Shown: piece by piece, positions 1-8,929 of the stretch
Layout of the letters: every line of letters begins with the position of its first letter
Position numbering within the stretch: the first letter of the stretch is position 1
Origin: an uncultured Eubacteriales bacterium
GTDB lineage: Bacteria; Bacillota; Clostridia; Christensenellales; CAG-138
Direction: 5' to 3'
Assembly: GCA_900545265.1 (NCBI GenBank)
Contig: UQYI01000012.1
Coordinates: 1 to 64,000 of the forward strand
Length of the DNA stretch: 64,000 nucleotides
Position numbers and translations under genes: made by a program
Notes under the pieces: model-generated
Database searches by the model: none
Seen by the model: only the letters and a program-made list of their open reading frames with translations
What the model was told of the DNA's origin: nothing

Positions 1-271
1 ACAGCGCGGGATTTTTTTGTGCCGGATGCAAAGTTTCGGCAAACATCGGCAGAAGGTTGTTTCGAATGTCATATACCGGTGCTGCCGCAGAAACTACCAA
101 AGAAACGGGGGACACGACGGTCTTCGCCTCTCCGGCCTGATCCTTCCAGGAAGTCTTCATGGAAAGAGAATCTTTACCGACGGGGATGCTGACGCCTAAC
201 TCCTGACAGAAGCAGCTTGCCGCACTGACGCCGTCATAAAGCGCGGCGTCCTGGCCTTTGGCGCCGCAGGC
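1..271 (-). pseudogene. purL: Fragment of phosphoribosylformylglycinamidine synthase
   Basis: The minus-strand frame reads into the left edge and contains GAKGQDAALYDGV, then LGVSIPVGKDSLSMKTSW and SPVSLVVSAAAPV. These match the central FGAM-synthase region of large single-chain PurL (purine biosynthesis, FGAR to FGAM with glutamine and ATP). About 600 N-terminal residues should lie to the right, but similarity ends near 271, the frame meets a stop at 296-298, and the htpG promoter starts at 428. The missing half is therefore not here. The break coincides with a GC-rich repeat remnant, which suggests truncation by rearrangement; a misassembly would look the same. The part to the left is outside the window. 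Confidence 0.6.
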
Positions 272-345
272 ACCCAAGGGCAGCGCCCCCCCGGCTTACA
301 CGCGGGCTTCGCAAAGCGGCGGGCCGGTATACGGCAAAAGCTGCA
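246..345. repeat. Degenerate remnant of the GC-rich intergenic repeat
   Basis: This GC-rich stretch has paired GGCGC/GCGCC words and a GGTATACGG word near 330, resembling the hairpin elements described at 2478, 5451 and elsewhere. The full three-hairpin fold is not present. It sits exactly where PurL similarity stops. Confidence 0.3.
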
Positions 346-427
346 AAAGCGGTGGGTAAAGTCACGGAAAATTGTTACCCCGGCAAGGCGCAAATGTGGC
401 TTTGTTGTAAAAAGCGGCAGGGGGCTA

Positions 428-455
428 TTGCTTTTTTTCAGAGCTGTAGTATAGT
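428..455 (+). promoter_or_regulatory. htpG promoter
   Basis: A -35 box TTGCTT (428-433) and a -10 box TATAGT (450-455) are separated by 16 nt. They lie immediately upstream of the CIRCE operator. Confidence 0.65.
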
Positions 456-466
456 AAAGACAACGG

Positions 467-493
467 TTAGCACTCCATATACGAGAGTGCTAA
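467..493 (+). promoter_or_regulatory. CIRCE operator (HrcA site)
   Basis: This is a perfect TTAGCACTC - 9 nt - GAGTGCTAA inverted repeat, the full consensus of the HrcA repressor site. It lies just downstream of the -10 box and 24 bases before the htpG ATG, so HrcA would block transcription and the transcript would carry the hairpin in its 5' end. Confidence 0.95.
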
Positions 494-517
494 ATTTAAG
501 GAAAGGCGGTCGATACC

Positions 518-2398
518 ATGGCCAAAAAACAATTCAAAGCGGAAAGCAAGCGGCTTTTGGACCTGATGATAAACTCCATCTACACCCACAAGGAGATCTT
601 TTTGCGGGAGCTGATCAGCAATGCTTCCGATGCCATTGATAAGCGGTATTACGCCGCCATGCAGAGCGGAGACACCAGCCTGGACAGGAGCGAATATTTT
701 ATCCGTCTCTCCCCCAACGAAGCTACCCGCACCCTGACCATTACCGATAACGGCTGCGGCATGAGCGAGGAAGAACTGGAGAGCAACCTGGGCACCATTG
801 CCAAATCCGGCACACGGGCTTTTAAGGAGACTATGGAGGAGGATAAAAAGCCGGAGCTGGATGTGATCGGCCAGTTTGGCGTGGGCTTTTATTCCGCCTT
901 TATGGTGGCAAAAAACATAAAGGTATACTCCCGCCCTGTGGACGGCGAGGGCCATGTGTGGGAAAGTTCCGGGGAGGACGGCTATACCATAAAGCCCTTT
1001 GACTATCCCACTGTGGGCACTCAGATCGTTCTGACCCTGAAGGAGGATGAGGAAGGCGAAGAGTACAGCCGCTTCCTCCAGCCCTATACCCTTTCCTCTC
1101 TGGTAAAGAAGTACAGCGACTATGTCCGCTACCCCATCCGCATGATGGAGGAAAAGAGCGTCCCCAAGAAGGACAGTCCCGAGGATAAGCCTGAGTATGA
1201 AACCGTTATGGAGGATACGGTGCTCAACAGCATGGTGCCCCTGTGGCGCCGGAACAAGAGCGAGATTACCGAAGAAGAGTACAACCGCTTCTATAAGGAT
1301 ACCTTCTATGATATGGAGGATCCTCTTACCGTGCTGCACATCAAGGCCGAAGGAACCCTTTCCTACACGGCTCTGCTGTATATCCCCAAAAAAGCGCCCT
1401 ATGATTTCTTTACCAAGGGCTTCAAGCGGGGGCTGCGGCTGTACAGCAACGGCGTGATGATCATGGACAAATGCGAGGAGCTGCTGCCCGAATATTTCGG
1501 CTTTGTGCAGGGACTGGTGGATTCCCCTGACTTGTCTTTGAACATCTCCCGGGAGATGCTCCAGCATGACCGGCAGCTTACGGCCATTGCCAATAATCTG
1601 AAAAAGAAGATCCAGAGCGAGCTGCTGAAGATGCTGGCTTCTCAGCGGGATAAGTATGAGACCTTCTATAAGGCTTTTTCCCAGCCCATCAAGTACGGGG
1701 TATACGCCATGTACGGCATGGACAAGGACTTTTTGAAGGATCTGCTGCTGTATTATTCCGCTAAGGAAGAAAAGCTGGTCACCCTTAAGGAATATGTGGA
1801 AAAAATGCCTGAGGAGCAGAAGTATATCTATTATGCTGCCGGGGATTCCCTTTCCCATGTGCTCCATATGCCGCAGACCGAGCAGATCCGGGATAAGGGC
1901 TATGATATCCTCTGCATGACGGACGATGTGGATGAATTCGCCATCCGCATTCTGGACTCCTACGAGGGAAAATCCTTCAAGTCCGCCTCTGATTCCGATC
2001 TGGAGCTTTCCACCGAGGAAGAGAAGAAGGCCATGGAGGAAAAGAAGGAAAGCAGCAAAGACCTGCTGGAGCGCATGAAGAAGGCGCTGGAGGGCAAGGT
2101 GAAAGACGTGCGCCTTTCCGACCGGCTGAAAAAGAGCGCCGCCTGCCTTAACGGCGACGGAGGCCTTTCCGTAGAAATGTATAAGGTGCTGAAGTCCATG
2201 CCCAACGGTGGGGAGCTGCCTGCTTCCTTTGTGTTGGAACTGAACCCGGATCACCCCCTGTTTGCCAAGCTGGGTACCCTTTCCGATGAGGAGCTGGGGG
2301 TATACGCCAACCTGCTGTATGATCAGAGTCTGCTTATGGCCGGTCTGCCTTTGGAGGATCCGGCGGCATTCTGCGAACAGGTGTGGAAGCTGATGTAA
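518..2398 (+). CDS. htpG: Hsp90-family chaperone HtpG
   Basis: The 626-residue product has the expected HtpG length (about 624 in E. coli). It carries the N-terminal GHKL ATPase signatures: ELISNASDA near residue 30, DNGCGM near 80 and GQFGVGFYSAFMVA near 120. The middle and C-terminal domains follow. It is an ATP-dependent cytosolic chaperone that helps refold or remodel clients. The ATG follows a GGAAAGGCGG ribosome site. A perfect CIRCE overlaps the transcription start, so control by HrcA is likely; CIRCE more usually sits before groESL or hrcA-grpE-dnaK. The next gene is the chaperone clpB, 340 bases downstream. Confidence 0.97.
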   Translation: MAKKQFKAESKRLLDLMINSIYTHKEIFLRELISNASDAIDKRYYAAMQSGDTSLDRSEYFIRLSPNEATRTLTITDNGCGMSEEELESNLGTIAKSGTRAFKETMEEDKKPELDVIGQFGVGFYSAFMVAKNIKVYSRPVDGEGHVWESSGEDGYTIKPFDYPTVGTQIVLTLKEDEEGEEYSRFLQPYTLSSLVKKYSDYVRYPIRMMEEKSVPKKDSPEDKPEYETVMEDTVLNSMVPLWRRNKSEITEEEYNRFYKDTFYDMEDPLTVLHIKAEGTLSYTALLYIPKKAPYDFFTKGFKRGLRLYSNGVMIMDKCEELLPEYFGFVQGLVDSPDLSLNISREMLQHDRQLTAIANNLKKKIQSELLKMLASQRDKYETFYKAFSQPIKYGVYAMYGMDKDFLKDLLLYYSAKEEKLVTLKEYVEKMPEEQKYIYYAAGDSLSHVLHMPQTEQIRDKGYDILCMTDDVDEFAIRILDSYEGKSFKSASDSDLELSTEEEKKAMEEKKESSKDLLERMKKALEGKVKDVRLSDRLKKSAACLNGDGGLSVEMYKVLKSMPNGGELPASFVLELNPDHPLFAKLGTLSDEELGVYANLLYDQSLLMAGLPLEDPAAFCEQVWKLM

Positions 2399-2477
2399 CT
2401 ATCTCCCAAACGGCAGGGGAAGCGCCGGTGGTCTGCCCGTAGAGTAAGCGGGCATGGGCCGCTGTGAACCGGGCCGG

Positions 2478-2598
2478 GTTCGTATACGCGGTCCGGGGGC
2501 GCACGTTCCGGCGGCTCGGCCGCCGGAACTCTGCGGGGCATCCGCCCCGCAGGTGTGCCGCCAGGCACGCAGTGCGCCCCCGCCTCCCGCTCCCCGGC
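2478..2598 (+). repeat. Three-hairpin intergenic element, copy A1
   Basis: The outer stem GGGGGCGCAC (2495-2504) pairs with GTGCGCCCCC (2572-2581). Three hairpins lie inside: CCGGCGGC/GCCGCCGG, CTGCGGGGC/GCCCCGCAG (imperfect) and GTGCC/GGCAC. GTATAC at 2482-2487 lies just outside. It occupies most of the htpG-clpB gap; the rest of the gap shows only the clpB ribosome site region. Confidence 0.8.
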
Positions 2599-2738
2599 GA
2601 TCTTCTGCCAATGGGTCCGGATCCGATGTGAACCAAAAGCCTGTGCCCCCTCTTTTCCGGGGCGGCAGGATACTATAAGAATATGGGAAAGAAGGCGCCT
2701 CCCGCTTCAGGGACTGTGCCGGAAAGGAGAATTCCTGT

Positions 2739-5342
2739 ATGAACGCCAATCAACTTACGCAAAAAAGCATAGAAGCCATTCAGGCGGCTCAAAGCCTGTG
2801 CACCGAATATAACCACACCCAGCTGGAGCAGGTCCATCTGCTCTATGCCCTGATTAACGACAGCGATGATCTGAACGCCCAGCTGTTCACCTCCATGGGT
2901 GTAAACGTGGAGCAGCTGAAAAAGGAGCTGACCCGGAAGATACAATCCCTGGCCTCCTATTCCAACGGCGGCGGTCAGGCTTACGCTTCCGATAAGCTCA
3001 ACCGGGCTTTGAATGCCGCAGAGAAGGAAGCCCAGCGCATGGGAGACAGCTATATCTCTGTGGAGCACCTGATGCTGGGGCTTATAACCGAGCCCGACCG
3101 GGATGTGGCGGAGCTGTTCCGCAAATATGCCGTGGAGAAGGAAGCCTATCTTTCCGCCCTGCAGAAGGTGCGGGGGAACCGGCAGGTGAATTCCGATAAC
3201 CCGGAGGATACCTATGACGTGCTGAAGAAGTACGGTCAGGATCTTACGGAAATGGCCAGAAACCAGAAGCTGGATCCGGTCATCGGGCGGGACAGCGAGA
3301 TCCGCAGCGTCATCCGCATACTGTCCCGTAAAACCAAAAACAATCCCTGCCTGATCGGCGAACCGGGCGTGGGCAAAACCGCCATTGCCGAAGGACTGGC
3401 CCAGCGGATCGTGAAGGGAGACGTGCCCGATAATTTGAAGGACCGGCAGGTGTTCTCTTTGGACATGGGCGCTCTGGTGGCCGGGGCCAAGTACCGGGGC
3501 GAATTTGAAGAGCGGCTGAAGGCCGTGCTTGGGGAAGTCAAGCAGAGCGAAGGCAAGATCCTGCTGTTCATCGATGAGCTCCATACCATCGTAGGGGCCG
3601 GCAAGACCGACGGCGCCATGGACGCAGGCAACCTGCTCAAGCCCATGCTGGCCCGGGGCGAGCTCCATTGCATAGGCGCTACCACGCTGGACGAGTACCG
3701 CAAGTATATCGAAAAGGATCCCGCTCTGGAGCGGCGGTTCCAGCCGGTCATGGTGGAGGAACCCTCCGTGGAGGATACCATCAGCATCCTCCGGGGGCTT
3801 AAATCCCGGTATGAGGTATTCCATGGGGTCAAAATAAGGGATGAAGCCCTTATCTCTGCCGCCGTACTTTCTCACCGGTATATTTCCGACAGGTTCCTGC
3901 CCGATAAGGCTATAGACCTGGTGGATGAAGCCTGCGCCATGATTAAAACGGAAATGAACTCCATGCCTACGGAGATGGACGAGATCTCCCGGAAGATCAT
4001 GCAGCTGGAGATAGAAGAAGCCGCTCTCAGCGACGAGACCGACAAGCAGGCCATGGAGCATCTGGCAGATATTCGCCGGCAGCTCAGCGAACTGAGAGAC
4101 ACCTTCCATAAGATGAAAGCCAACTGGGAGAACGAGAAATCCGGTATTTCCAAAGTACAGGCTCTGCGGGAAAAAATCGAACAGATTCACGCCCAGATCG
4201 AGCAGGCAGAGAACGAGTATGACCTGAATAAAGCCGCCGCCCTGAAATACGGGGAGCTGCCCAAGGCCGAAAAGGAACTGGCGGAGGAGGAAAAGAAAGC
4301 CTCTTCCAAGGAAAATACCCTCCTGCGGGATCATGTGGGAGAGGATGAGATCGCCACGGTGGTCTCCAAGTGGACGGGTATCCCCGTGAACAAGCTGCTG
4401 GAAAGCGAGCGGCAGAAGCTCCTGCATCTGGATGATGTGCTCCATGAACGGGTCGTAGGCCAGGATGATGGGGTGGAACGGGTATGCGACGCCATTCTCC
4501 GCAGCCGTGCGGGCATTCAGAATCCGGACAGACCCATCGGTTCCTTCCTGTTCATGGGCCCCACGGGGGTAGGCAAGACGGAGCTTTCCAAGGCGCTGGC
4601 CCAGGCCCTGTTTGACGATGAGAAAAACATGGTCCGTATAGATATGAGCGAGTATATGGAGCAATACTCCGTGTCCAGACTCATCGGCGCCCCTCCGGGC
4701 TATGTAGGATATGACGAAGGCGGCCAGCTTACGGAAGCCGTGCGCCGCAAGCCCTATGCGGTAGTCCTCTTTGACGAGGTGGAGAAGGCCCATCCCGAGG
4801 TGCTCAATGTGCTCCTGCAGGTGCTGGACGACGGCCGTATTACCGACGGTCAGGGACGGACGGTGGACTTTAAGAACACCATCATCATCCTTACCAGCAA
4901 TCTGGGCAGCGAACTGCTGCTGGAGGGCATGGATCGGGACGGAAAGATCACCAAGGAGACGGAGGATAAGCTCCACGCCCTGTTGAAGACCAGGTTCCGG
5001 CCGGAGTTCATCAACCGTCTGGACGAGATCGTTTTCTTCAAGCCTCTGACGGCAGACAATATGAGTAAAATCGTGGATCTGCTGCTGAAGGATCTGCAGA
5101 AGCGGCTCAAGGACAAGGAGCTGAGCCTGCAGGTGACCCCTGCCGCCAAGGACTATATTATAAAGAACGGCTCCGATCCTCTCTTCGGCGCACGTCCCTT
5201 GAAGCGGTACATTCAGGGCAAGGTGGAAACGCTGCTGGCCAAGTACATCATTGCCAACAGTCCCCGGGACGGTTCCGTGCTGACGGTGGATATGGAGAAC
5301 GGACAGCTTACCGTCTCTCAAAGGGAAATGACAGAGGCATAA
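2739..5342 (+). CDS. clpB: ATP-dependent disaggregase ClpB
   Basis: This 867-residue Hsp100 protein has all ClpB parts in order: an N-terminal Clp repeat domain (about 1-150), the first AAA+ module with Walker A GEPGVGKTA and Walker B LLFIDELH, the long charged coiled-coil middle domain (about 410-530) that separates ClpB from ClpA/ClpC, and the second AAA+ module with GPTGVGKTE and VVLFDEVEKAHPEV. It extracts polypeptides from aggregates together with DnaK. The ATG at 2739 follows GGAAAGGAGA. I see no CIRCE before it, so its heat-shock control differs from that of htpG. A strong terminator follows. Confidence 0.97.
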   Translation: MNANQLTQKSIEAIQAAQSLCTEYNHTQLEQVHLLYALINDSDDLNAQLFTSMGVNVEQLKKELTRKIQSLASYSNGGGQAYASDKLNRALNAAEKEAQRMGDSYISVEHLMLGLITEPDRDVAELFRKYAVEKEAYLSALQKVRGNRQVNSDNPEDTYDVLKKYGQDLTEMARNQKLDPVIGRDSEIRSVIRILSRKTKNNPCLIGEPGVGKTAIAEGLAQRIVKGDVPDNLKDRQVFSLDMGALVAGAKYRGEFEERLKAVLGEVKQSEGKILLFIDELHTIVGAGKTDGAMDAGNLLKPMLARGELHCIGATTLDEYRKYIEKDPALERRFQPVMVEEPSVEDTISILRGLKSRYEVFHGVKIRDEALISAAVLSHRYISDRFLPDKAIDLVDEACAMIKTEMNSMPTEMDEISRKIMQLEIEEAALSDETDKQAMEHLADIRRQLSELRDTFHKMKANWENEKSGISKVQALREKIEQIHAQIEQAENEYDLNKAAALKYGELPKAEKELAEEEKKASSKENTLLRDHVGEDEIATVVSKWTGIPVNKLLESERQKLLHLDDVLHERVVGQDDGVERVCDAILRSRAGIQNPDRPIGSFLFMGPTGVGKTELSKALAQALFDDEKNMVRIDMSEYMEQYSVSRLIGAPPGYVGYDEGGQLTEAVRRKPYAVVLFDEVEKAHPEVLNVLLQVLDDGRITDGQGRTVDFKNTIIILTSNLGSELLLEGMDRDGKITKETEDKLHALLKTRFRPEFINRLDEIVFFKPLTADNMSKIVDLLLKDLQKRLKDKELSLQVTPAAKDYIIKNGSDPLFGARPLKRYIQGKVETLLAKYIIANSPRDGSVLTVDMENGQLTVSQREMTEA

Positions 5343-5358
5343 GCGCAGTATACATGGA

Positions 5359-5392
5359 AAAGCAGGTGTGCAAAAAAGCACCTGCTTTTTTG
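5359..5392 (+). terminator. Terminator of clpB
   Basis: The 11-bp stem AAAAGCAGGTG (5359-5369) pairs with CACCTGCTTTT (5380-5390) and runs into a T tract, 16 bases after the clpB stop. Confidence 0.9.
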
Positions 5393-5450
5393 TCTGTACA
5401 GGATCCTTTGTGCAGGGAAGCGGTGCTTGGGGCGCGGGAAGACGAAGCCG

Positions 5451-5568
5451 GTTCGTATACGCGGCCCGGGGGCGCACGTTCCGGCGGCTTTGCCGCCGGA
5501 ACTCTGCGGGGCAGCCGCCCCGCAGGCGTGCCGTCAGGCACGCAGTGCGCCCCCGCCTCCCGCTTCCC
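5451..5568 (+). repeat. Three-hairpin intergenic element, copy A2
   Basis: GTATAC (5455-5460) is followed by the outer stem GGGGGCGCAC (5468-5477), paired with GTGCGCCCCC (5545-5554). Inside are CCGGCGGC/GCCGCCGG, CTGCGGGGC/GCCCCGCAG and GCGTGCC/GGCACGC. This is the cleanest copy of the type with a GCGCAC closing stem. Confidence 0.9.
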
Positions 5569-5967
5569 GGCAGCCATGAATCTCCACGGCCCAGCCCACG
5601 AAGCGCCGGTATATACATGGGCCCACGCCACTCAGAACTCCCGTATCTCTGTAGGAAAGCAGATGCTTGGGTACGGAGAAAAGCGTTTGTGTGCCGCGCA
5701 TGCTGTTTCGGGACGTGGGAGCATGCTTTTTGCTCTGAATACGAAACCCGATGGGAAAGGGGCTTGCACAGGTACGAAGGCGGGGAGGCGCCTTTGCCCC
5801 GGCTGCCGCAGCATGAAGCAGAAGCATCTGGGCGCAGGGCAGATTCCTGTTTCATAAACGTATAAAAATGAGCAGTGACAGGTGCAAAAAGAACTCAATT
5901 ATCCTTGTTTTTCTGCCGTATGCGCACATATTCACAAAAAAACTTTTGAAAAATGCAAAAAAGGGGC
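5569..5967. other. Intergenic stretch without a recognisable gene
   Basis: About 400 bases between the repeat and the promoter of the amino-acid transporter. Open frames here have no ribosome site, family motif or convincing codon use. The last ~90 bases become AT-rich towards the promoter. I see nothing else in it. Confidence 0.6.
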
Positions 5968-5995
5968 TTTACAAACGGAAAGAAAGGTGTATAAT
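5968..5995 (+). promoter_or_regulatory. Promoter of the amino-acid ABC operon
   Basis: The -35 box TTTACA (5968-5973), a 16-nt spacer and a consensus -10 TATAAT (5990-5995) are followed by a short leader with AAAGGAGA (6023-6030) before the ATG at 6040. Confidence 0.85.
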
Positions 5996-6039
5996 TAGTC
6001 ACGTTTTAAGAATAAACATTCCAAAGGAGACAAACGAAA

Positions 6040-6915
6040 ATGAAAAAAGGGATCGCCCTGCTGTTGGCTGTATGTATGATGTTGGTGCTGGGAGCCTGCG
6101 CTTCCGAAAAGAAGAGCGGCGAAGCTGCTTCCCCTTATGGCCTGGTGGAAGAGGGCAAGCTGCTGGTGGCCATGAGCCCCGACTTCTCCCCCATGGAGTT
6201 TGTAGATACCAGCAAATCCGGTCAGGAACAGTATGTGGGCTTTGACGTAATGCTGGCTCAGTACCTTGCTCAGGAAATGGGGCTGGAGCTGGTCATCAAG
6301 CCCATGAGCTTTGAGGCCTGCCAGACCGCCGTACAGATGAAATCCGTGGATATGGCTATTTCCGGCTTCTCTTACATGGAGGAGCGGGCAGAGAACTTCA
6401 GCCTTTCCGATTACTATTACGCCGGGGATAACGAGACCCAGCAGACCATTATTGTTTCTGCCGACAAGGCCGGTACCTTCTCCAAGGCCGAAGACTTCCA
6501 GGGCATGACCATCGGTGCCCAGGCCGCCTCCCTGCAGGAGAACCTGTGCAACAACCAGCTGAAGGATATTGCCCAGATTGATCTGTACAAGGCCATTGAC
6601 GATGCCGTTCTGGCGCTCAAGACCGGTAAGATCGACGGTGTGGCCGTAGCGGAAGGAAACGGCAAAGCCATTATTGCCAACAATCCGGATCTGGCCATTT
6701 CCGGCTTCTATTTCACTATTGACGAGGCTGCCGAAAACAACCTGATCCTGCTGCACAAAGAGTCCTCCGCCCTTACCGAAAAGGTCAACGAGATCCTGGC
6801 CCAGGCCAAGGACGCCGGGCTTTATGGGGAATGGTACGCCAAGGCCCAGGAACTGGCCGGCATCAGCACCGCCAGCGAAGTTACCTATGACGATCAGGGC
6901 AACAAGGCCGACTGA
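6040..6915 (+). CDS. Polar amino-acid ABC transporter, substrate-binding lipoprotein
   Basis: The 291-residue protein has a lipoprotein signal with the lipobox LGAC at residues 17-20, so it should be anchored outside the cell membrane. The mature part is a periplasmic-binding-protein type 2 domain (SBP_bac_3): the region from GKLLVAMSPDFSPMEF to GFDVMLAQYLAQEMGLELV is characteristic. It captures a polar amino acid, probably glutamine, arginine, histidine or cystine, and passes it to the permease encoded 21 bases downstream. It is first in a three-gene operon with its own promoter. The exact substrate cannot be read from sequence. Confidence 0.9.
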   Translation: MKKGIALLLAVCMMLVLGACASEKKSGEAASPYGLVEEGKLLVAMSPDFSPMEFVDTSKSGQEQYVGFDVMLAQYLAQEMGLELVIKPMSFEACQTAVQMKSVDMAISGFSYMEERAENFSLSDYYYAGDNETQQTIIVSADKAGTFSKAEDFQGMTIGAQAASLQENLCNNQLKDIAQIDLYKAIDDAVLALKTGKIDGVAVAEGNGKAIIANNPDLAISGFYFTIDEAAENNLILLHKESSALTEKVNEILAQAKDAGLYGEWYAKAQELAGISTASEVTYDDQGNKAD

Positions 6916-6936
6916 GACCATACGCCGTAAACATCC

Positions 6937-7620
6937 ATGGACATAGCCACCATCTTTCAAAACGTACTGAAAATACTGGGCAAATACTGGGACGTATTCC
7001 TCATTGAAGGCCTTACCAACACCCTGTCCCTGTCAGCCATTACGGTATTCTTCGGCGCTATCTTCGGGGCCCTGCTGGCTCTGGGCAAGCTCTCCCGCTT
7101 TAAGGTGCTGCGGTTCTGCATCACCGCCTTTGTGGAGATCATCCGGGGCACCCCCATCCTGCTGCAGCTGTACTTCGGGTATTTCATTCTGCCCATGCTC
7201 TTCCCCGCCCTGGGGCTCAGCGATTATGCCAGCATTGCCGTGGCCCTGGTCATCAACAGCTCCGCCTATGTAAGCGAGGTGTTCCGCTCCGGCATACAGG
7301 CGGTGGATCGGGGCCAGAGCGAGGCCGCCCGGAGTTTGGGGCTCAACAAGGCCCAGACCATGATCCATGTGGTGCTGCCTCAGGCCGTGCGGAATATCCT
7401 CCCCGCCCTGGGCAACGAGTTTGTTACCATGATCAAGGAGACCAGCCTTGCTTCCACCTTCTTTATCGGGGATCTGATGACCTCCTACCTGAAGGTAAAA
7501 GGCGCTACCTTCCTGTCCTTTGAATGTCTGCTCATCGTAGGCGTGATCTATTTTGTGCTGACCTTCTCTTTGAGCAAACTCATCGGCCTGTATGAAAGGA
7601 CCCTGAAGAAAAATGACTGA
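6937..7620 (+). CDS. Polar amino-acid ABC transporter permease
   Basis: The 227-residue membrane protein belongs to the His/Glu/Gln/Arg/opine permease family. It has TLSLSA and EIIRGTPILLQLYFGYF in the first half and the EAA loop EAARSLGLNKAQTMIHVVLPQAVRNILPALGNEF that docks on the ATPase. About five membrane segments are visible. No strong ribosome site precedes the ATG, which suits translational coupling to the binding protein. Its end overlaps the ATPase start by 8 bases. Confidence 0.93.
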   Translation: MDIATIFQNVLKILGKYWDVFLIEGLTNTLSLSAITVFFGAIFGALLALGKLSRFKVLRFCITAFVEIIRGTPILLQLYFGYFILPMLFPALGLSDYASIAVALVINSSAYVSEVFRSGIQAVDRGQSEAARSLGLNKAQTMIHVVLPQAVRNILPALGNEFVTMIKETSLASTFFIGDLMTSYLKVKGATFLSFECLLIVGVIYFVLTFSLSKLIGLYERTLKKND

Positions 7621-8362
7621 TACCGCAAAGAAAATGCCCCTGCTGGAGACCCGGGGCCTGAAAAAGACCTTCGGCACCCTGGAGGTGCTCAAGGGTGTGG
7701 ATATGCACATCCAAAAAGGAGAGGTACTCTCCCTCATCGGCCCGTCAGGCAGCGGCAAAAGCACCCTGCTCCGGTGCCTGAACCGGCTGGAGGAACCCAC
7801 CGGCGGCCAGATCTTTTTTGAAGGCGAGGATATCACCGCCAAGGGCATCGATATGGATAAGCACCGCCAGAAGATGGGCATGGTGTTTCAGCAGTTCAAT
7901 GTGTTCCCGCACATGACGGTGGAAGAAAACATCACCATGGCCCCTGTGCTCCTGAAGAAAAAAACGAAGGAGCAGGCCCGGGAAAAGGCGCAGGCTCTGC
8001 TGGACCGGGTCGGTCTGCTGGATAAGAAGGATGAAAAGCCCGGCCGTCTTTCCGGCGGGCAGAAGCAGCGGCTGGCTATTGTGCGGGCTTTGGCTATGGA
8101 GCCCGATGTGATGCTTTTTGACGAGCCCACCAGTGCCCTGGATCCGGAGATGGTCAAAGAGGTGCTGGAGGTCATCAAAAGTCTGGTGGATTCCGGCATG
8201 ACTACCATCATCGTCACCCACGAAATGGCCTTTGCCCGGGAGATCAGCCACCGGGTGCTGTTTATGGATCAGGGGATCATTCTGGAGCAGGGGCCACCGG
8301 AACAGATCTTTGGCCACCCGCAGCAGCCCCGCACCAGAGAATTTCTCAGCAAGGTGCTGTAA
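7613..8362 (+). CDS. Polar amino-acid ABC transporter ATPase
   Basis: The 249-residue ATPase (GlnQ/HisP class) has Walker A GPSGSGKST near residue 45, the Q-loop MVFQQFNVFPHMT, the signature LSGGQKQR, Walker B VMLFDEPTSALD and the H-loop THEM. It powers uptake through the permease encoded just before it. The 8-base overlap with the permease gene supports co-translation. It is the last gene of the operon; a hairpin follows at 8394. Confidence 0.95.
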   Translation: MTDTAKKMPLLETRGLKKTFGTLEVLKGVDMHIQKGEVLSLIGPSGSGKSTLLRCLNRLEEPTGGQIFFEGEDITAKGIDMDKHRQKMGMVFQQFNVFPHMTVEENITMAPVLLKKKTKEQAREKAQALLDRVGLLDKKDEKPGRLSGGQKQRLAIVRALAMEPDVMLFDEPTSALDPEMVKEVLEVIKSLVDSGMTTIIVTHEMAFAREISHRVLFMDQGIILEQGPPEQIFGHPQQPRTREFLSKVL

Positions 8363-8393
8363 AAGACGCAGTTTCATATTCGGTTTGTCTATC

Positions 8394-8430
8394 CAGTCCT
8401 CTTCGGGGATCTTCCCGGGGAGGACTGTTT
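8394..8430 (+). terminator. Probable terminator of the amino-acid transporter operon
   Basis: CAGTCCTC (8394-8401) pairs with GAGGACTG (8420-8427), with extra C/G pairing inside, followed by only a short T stretch. It lies 31 bases after the ATPase stop. Confidence 0.6.
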
Positions 8431-8611
8431 CATATAAAAAGCAGGAGTGAGAAGCCGTTGGAAAATGCTGCGCCGCAGAGCAGCCGGTCAGAGCGGAGAA
8501 AAAGCATGGCAGGGGGTGCCGTAAAAATGAAATTTTCAGGCGGAATGGAAAGGACTTCTTTTTCCTGCTAAAATAGAAACGCAACACATTGGAATACAGG
8601 AGGGAGATTGT

Positions 8612-8929
8612 ATGCGCTACCCATGGATAGATGAATATCTGCTGCAGAAGCCCGCCGTGGAGAAGGATCTGCAGGCGGAATGGAACTGGATCCGCTATAA
8701 GGTGGGAGGAAAGATGTTTGCCGCCATCTGTCTGGACGATGCTGACCGGCCCTACTACATCACCCTGAAGCTGGATCCGCAGGAAGGAGCCTTTTTGCGG
8801 GAACAGTATGAGGATATTCTTCCGGGCTATTACTGCAACAAGACCCATTGGAACTCCGTGCGGGCCGACGGGCAGGTGCCGGAGGCGCTGCTGCGCACCA
8901 TGCTGGATGAAGCCTACGGACTGGTATGA
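8612..8929 (+). CDS. MmcQ/YjbR family protein, interrupted by an in-frame TGA
   Basis: The 105 residues match the MmcQ/YjbR (CyaY-like fold) family: WIDEYLL at the start, KVGGKMFA and then NKTHWNSVRADGQVPEALLRTMLDEAYGLV. The ribosome site AGGAGGGAGA precedes the ATG. The stop TGA at 8927-8929 falls inside the usual C-terminal motif. Reading on in the same frame gives AGLPKKKQRELLDARD and a second TGA at 8978-8980, and that is how members of this family usually end. The true protein was probably about 122 residues. The TGA may be a nonsense mutation, a sequencing error or a readthrough site. DNA-binding has been proposed for the family, but function is not settled. Confidence 0.8.
   Translation: MRYPWIDEYLLQKPAVEKDLQAEWNWIRYKVGGKMFAAICLDDADRPYYITLKLDPQEGAFLREQYEDILPGYYCNKTHWNSVRADGQVPEALLRTMLDEAYGLV

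Noticed and set aside
467..2254. Long minus-strand open frame opposite htpG
   Set aside because: It lies fully antisense to a clear chaperone gene, has no family motif and has low-complexity His/Leu/Gly content typical of antisense frames.
5451..5568. CRISPR array or tRNA cluster suggested by the repeated hairpin elements
   Set aside because: Copies are single, kilobases apart, without spacers; the hairpins do not form a tRNA with an anticodon and CCA end, and no cas gene is present.
2673..5855. 1060-codon minus-strand open frame opposite clpB
   Set aside because: It is antisense to clpB and continues through a repeat element; no motif or ribosome site supports it.
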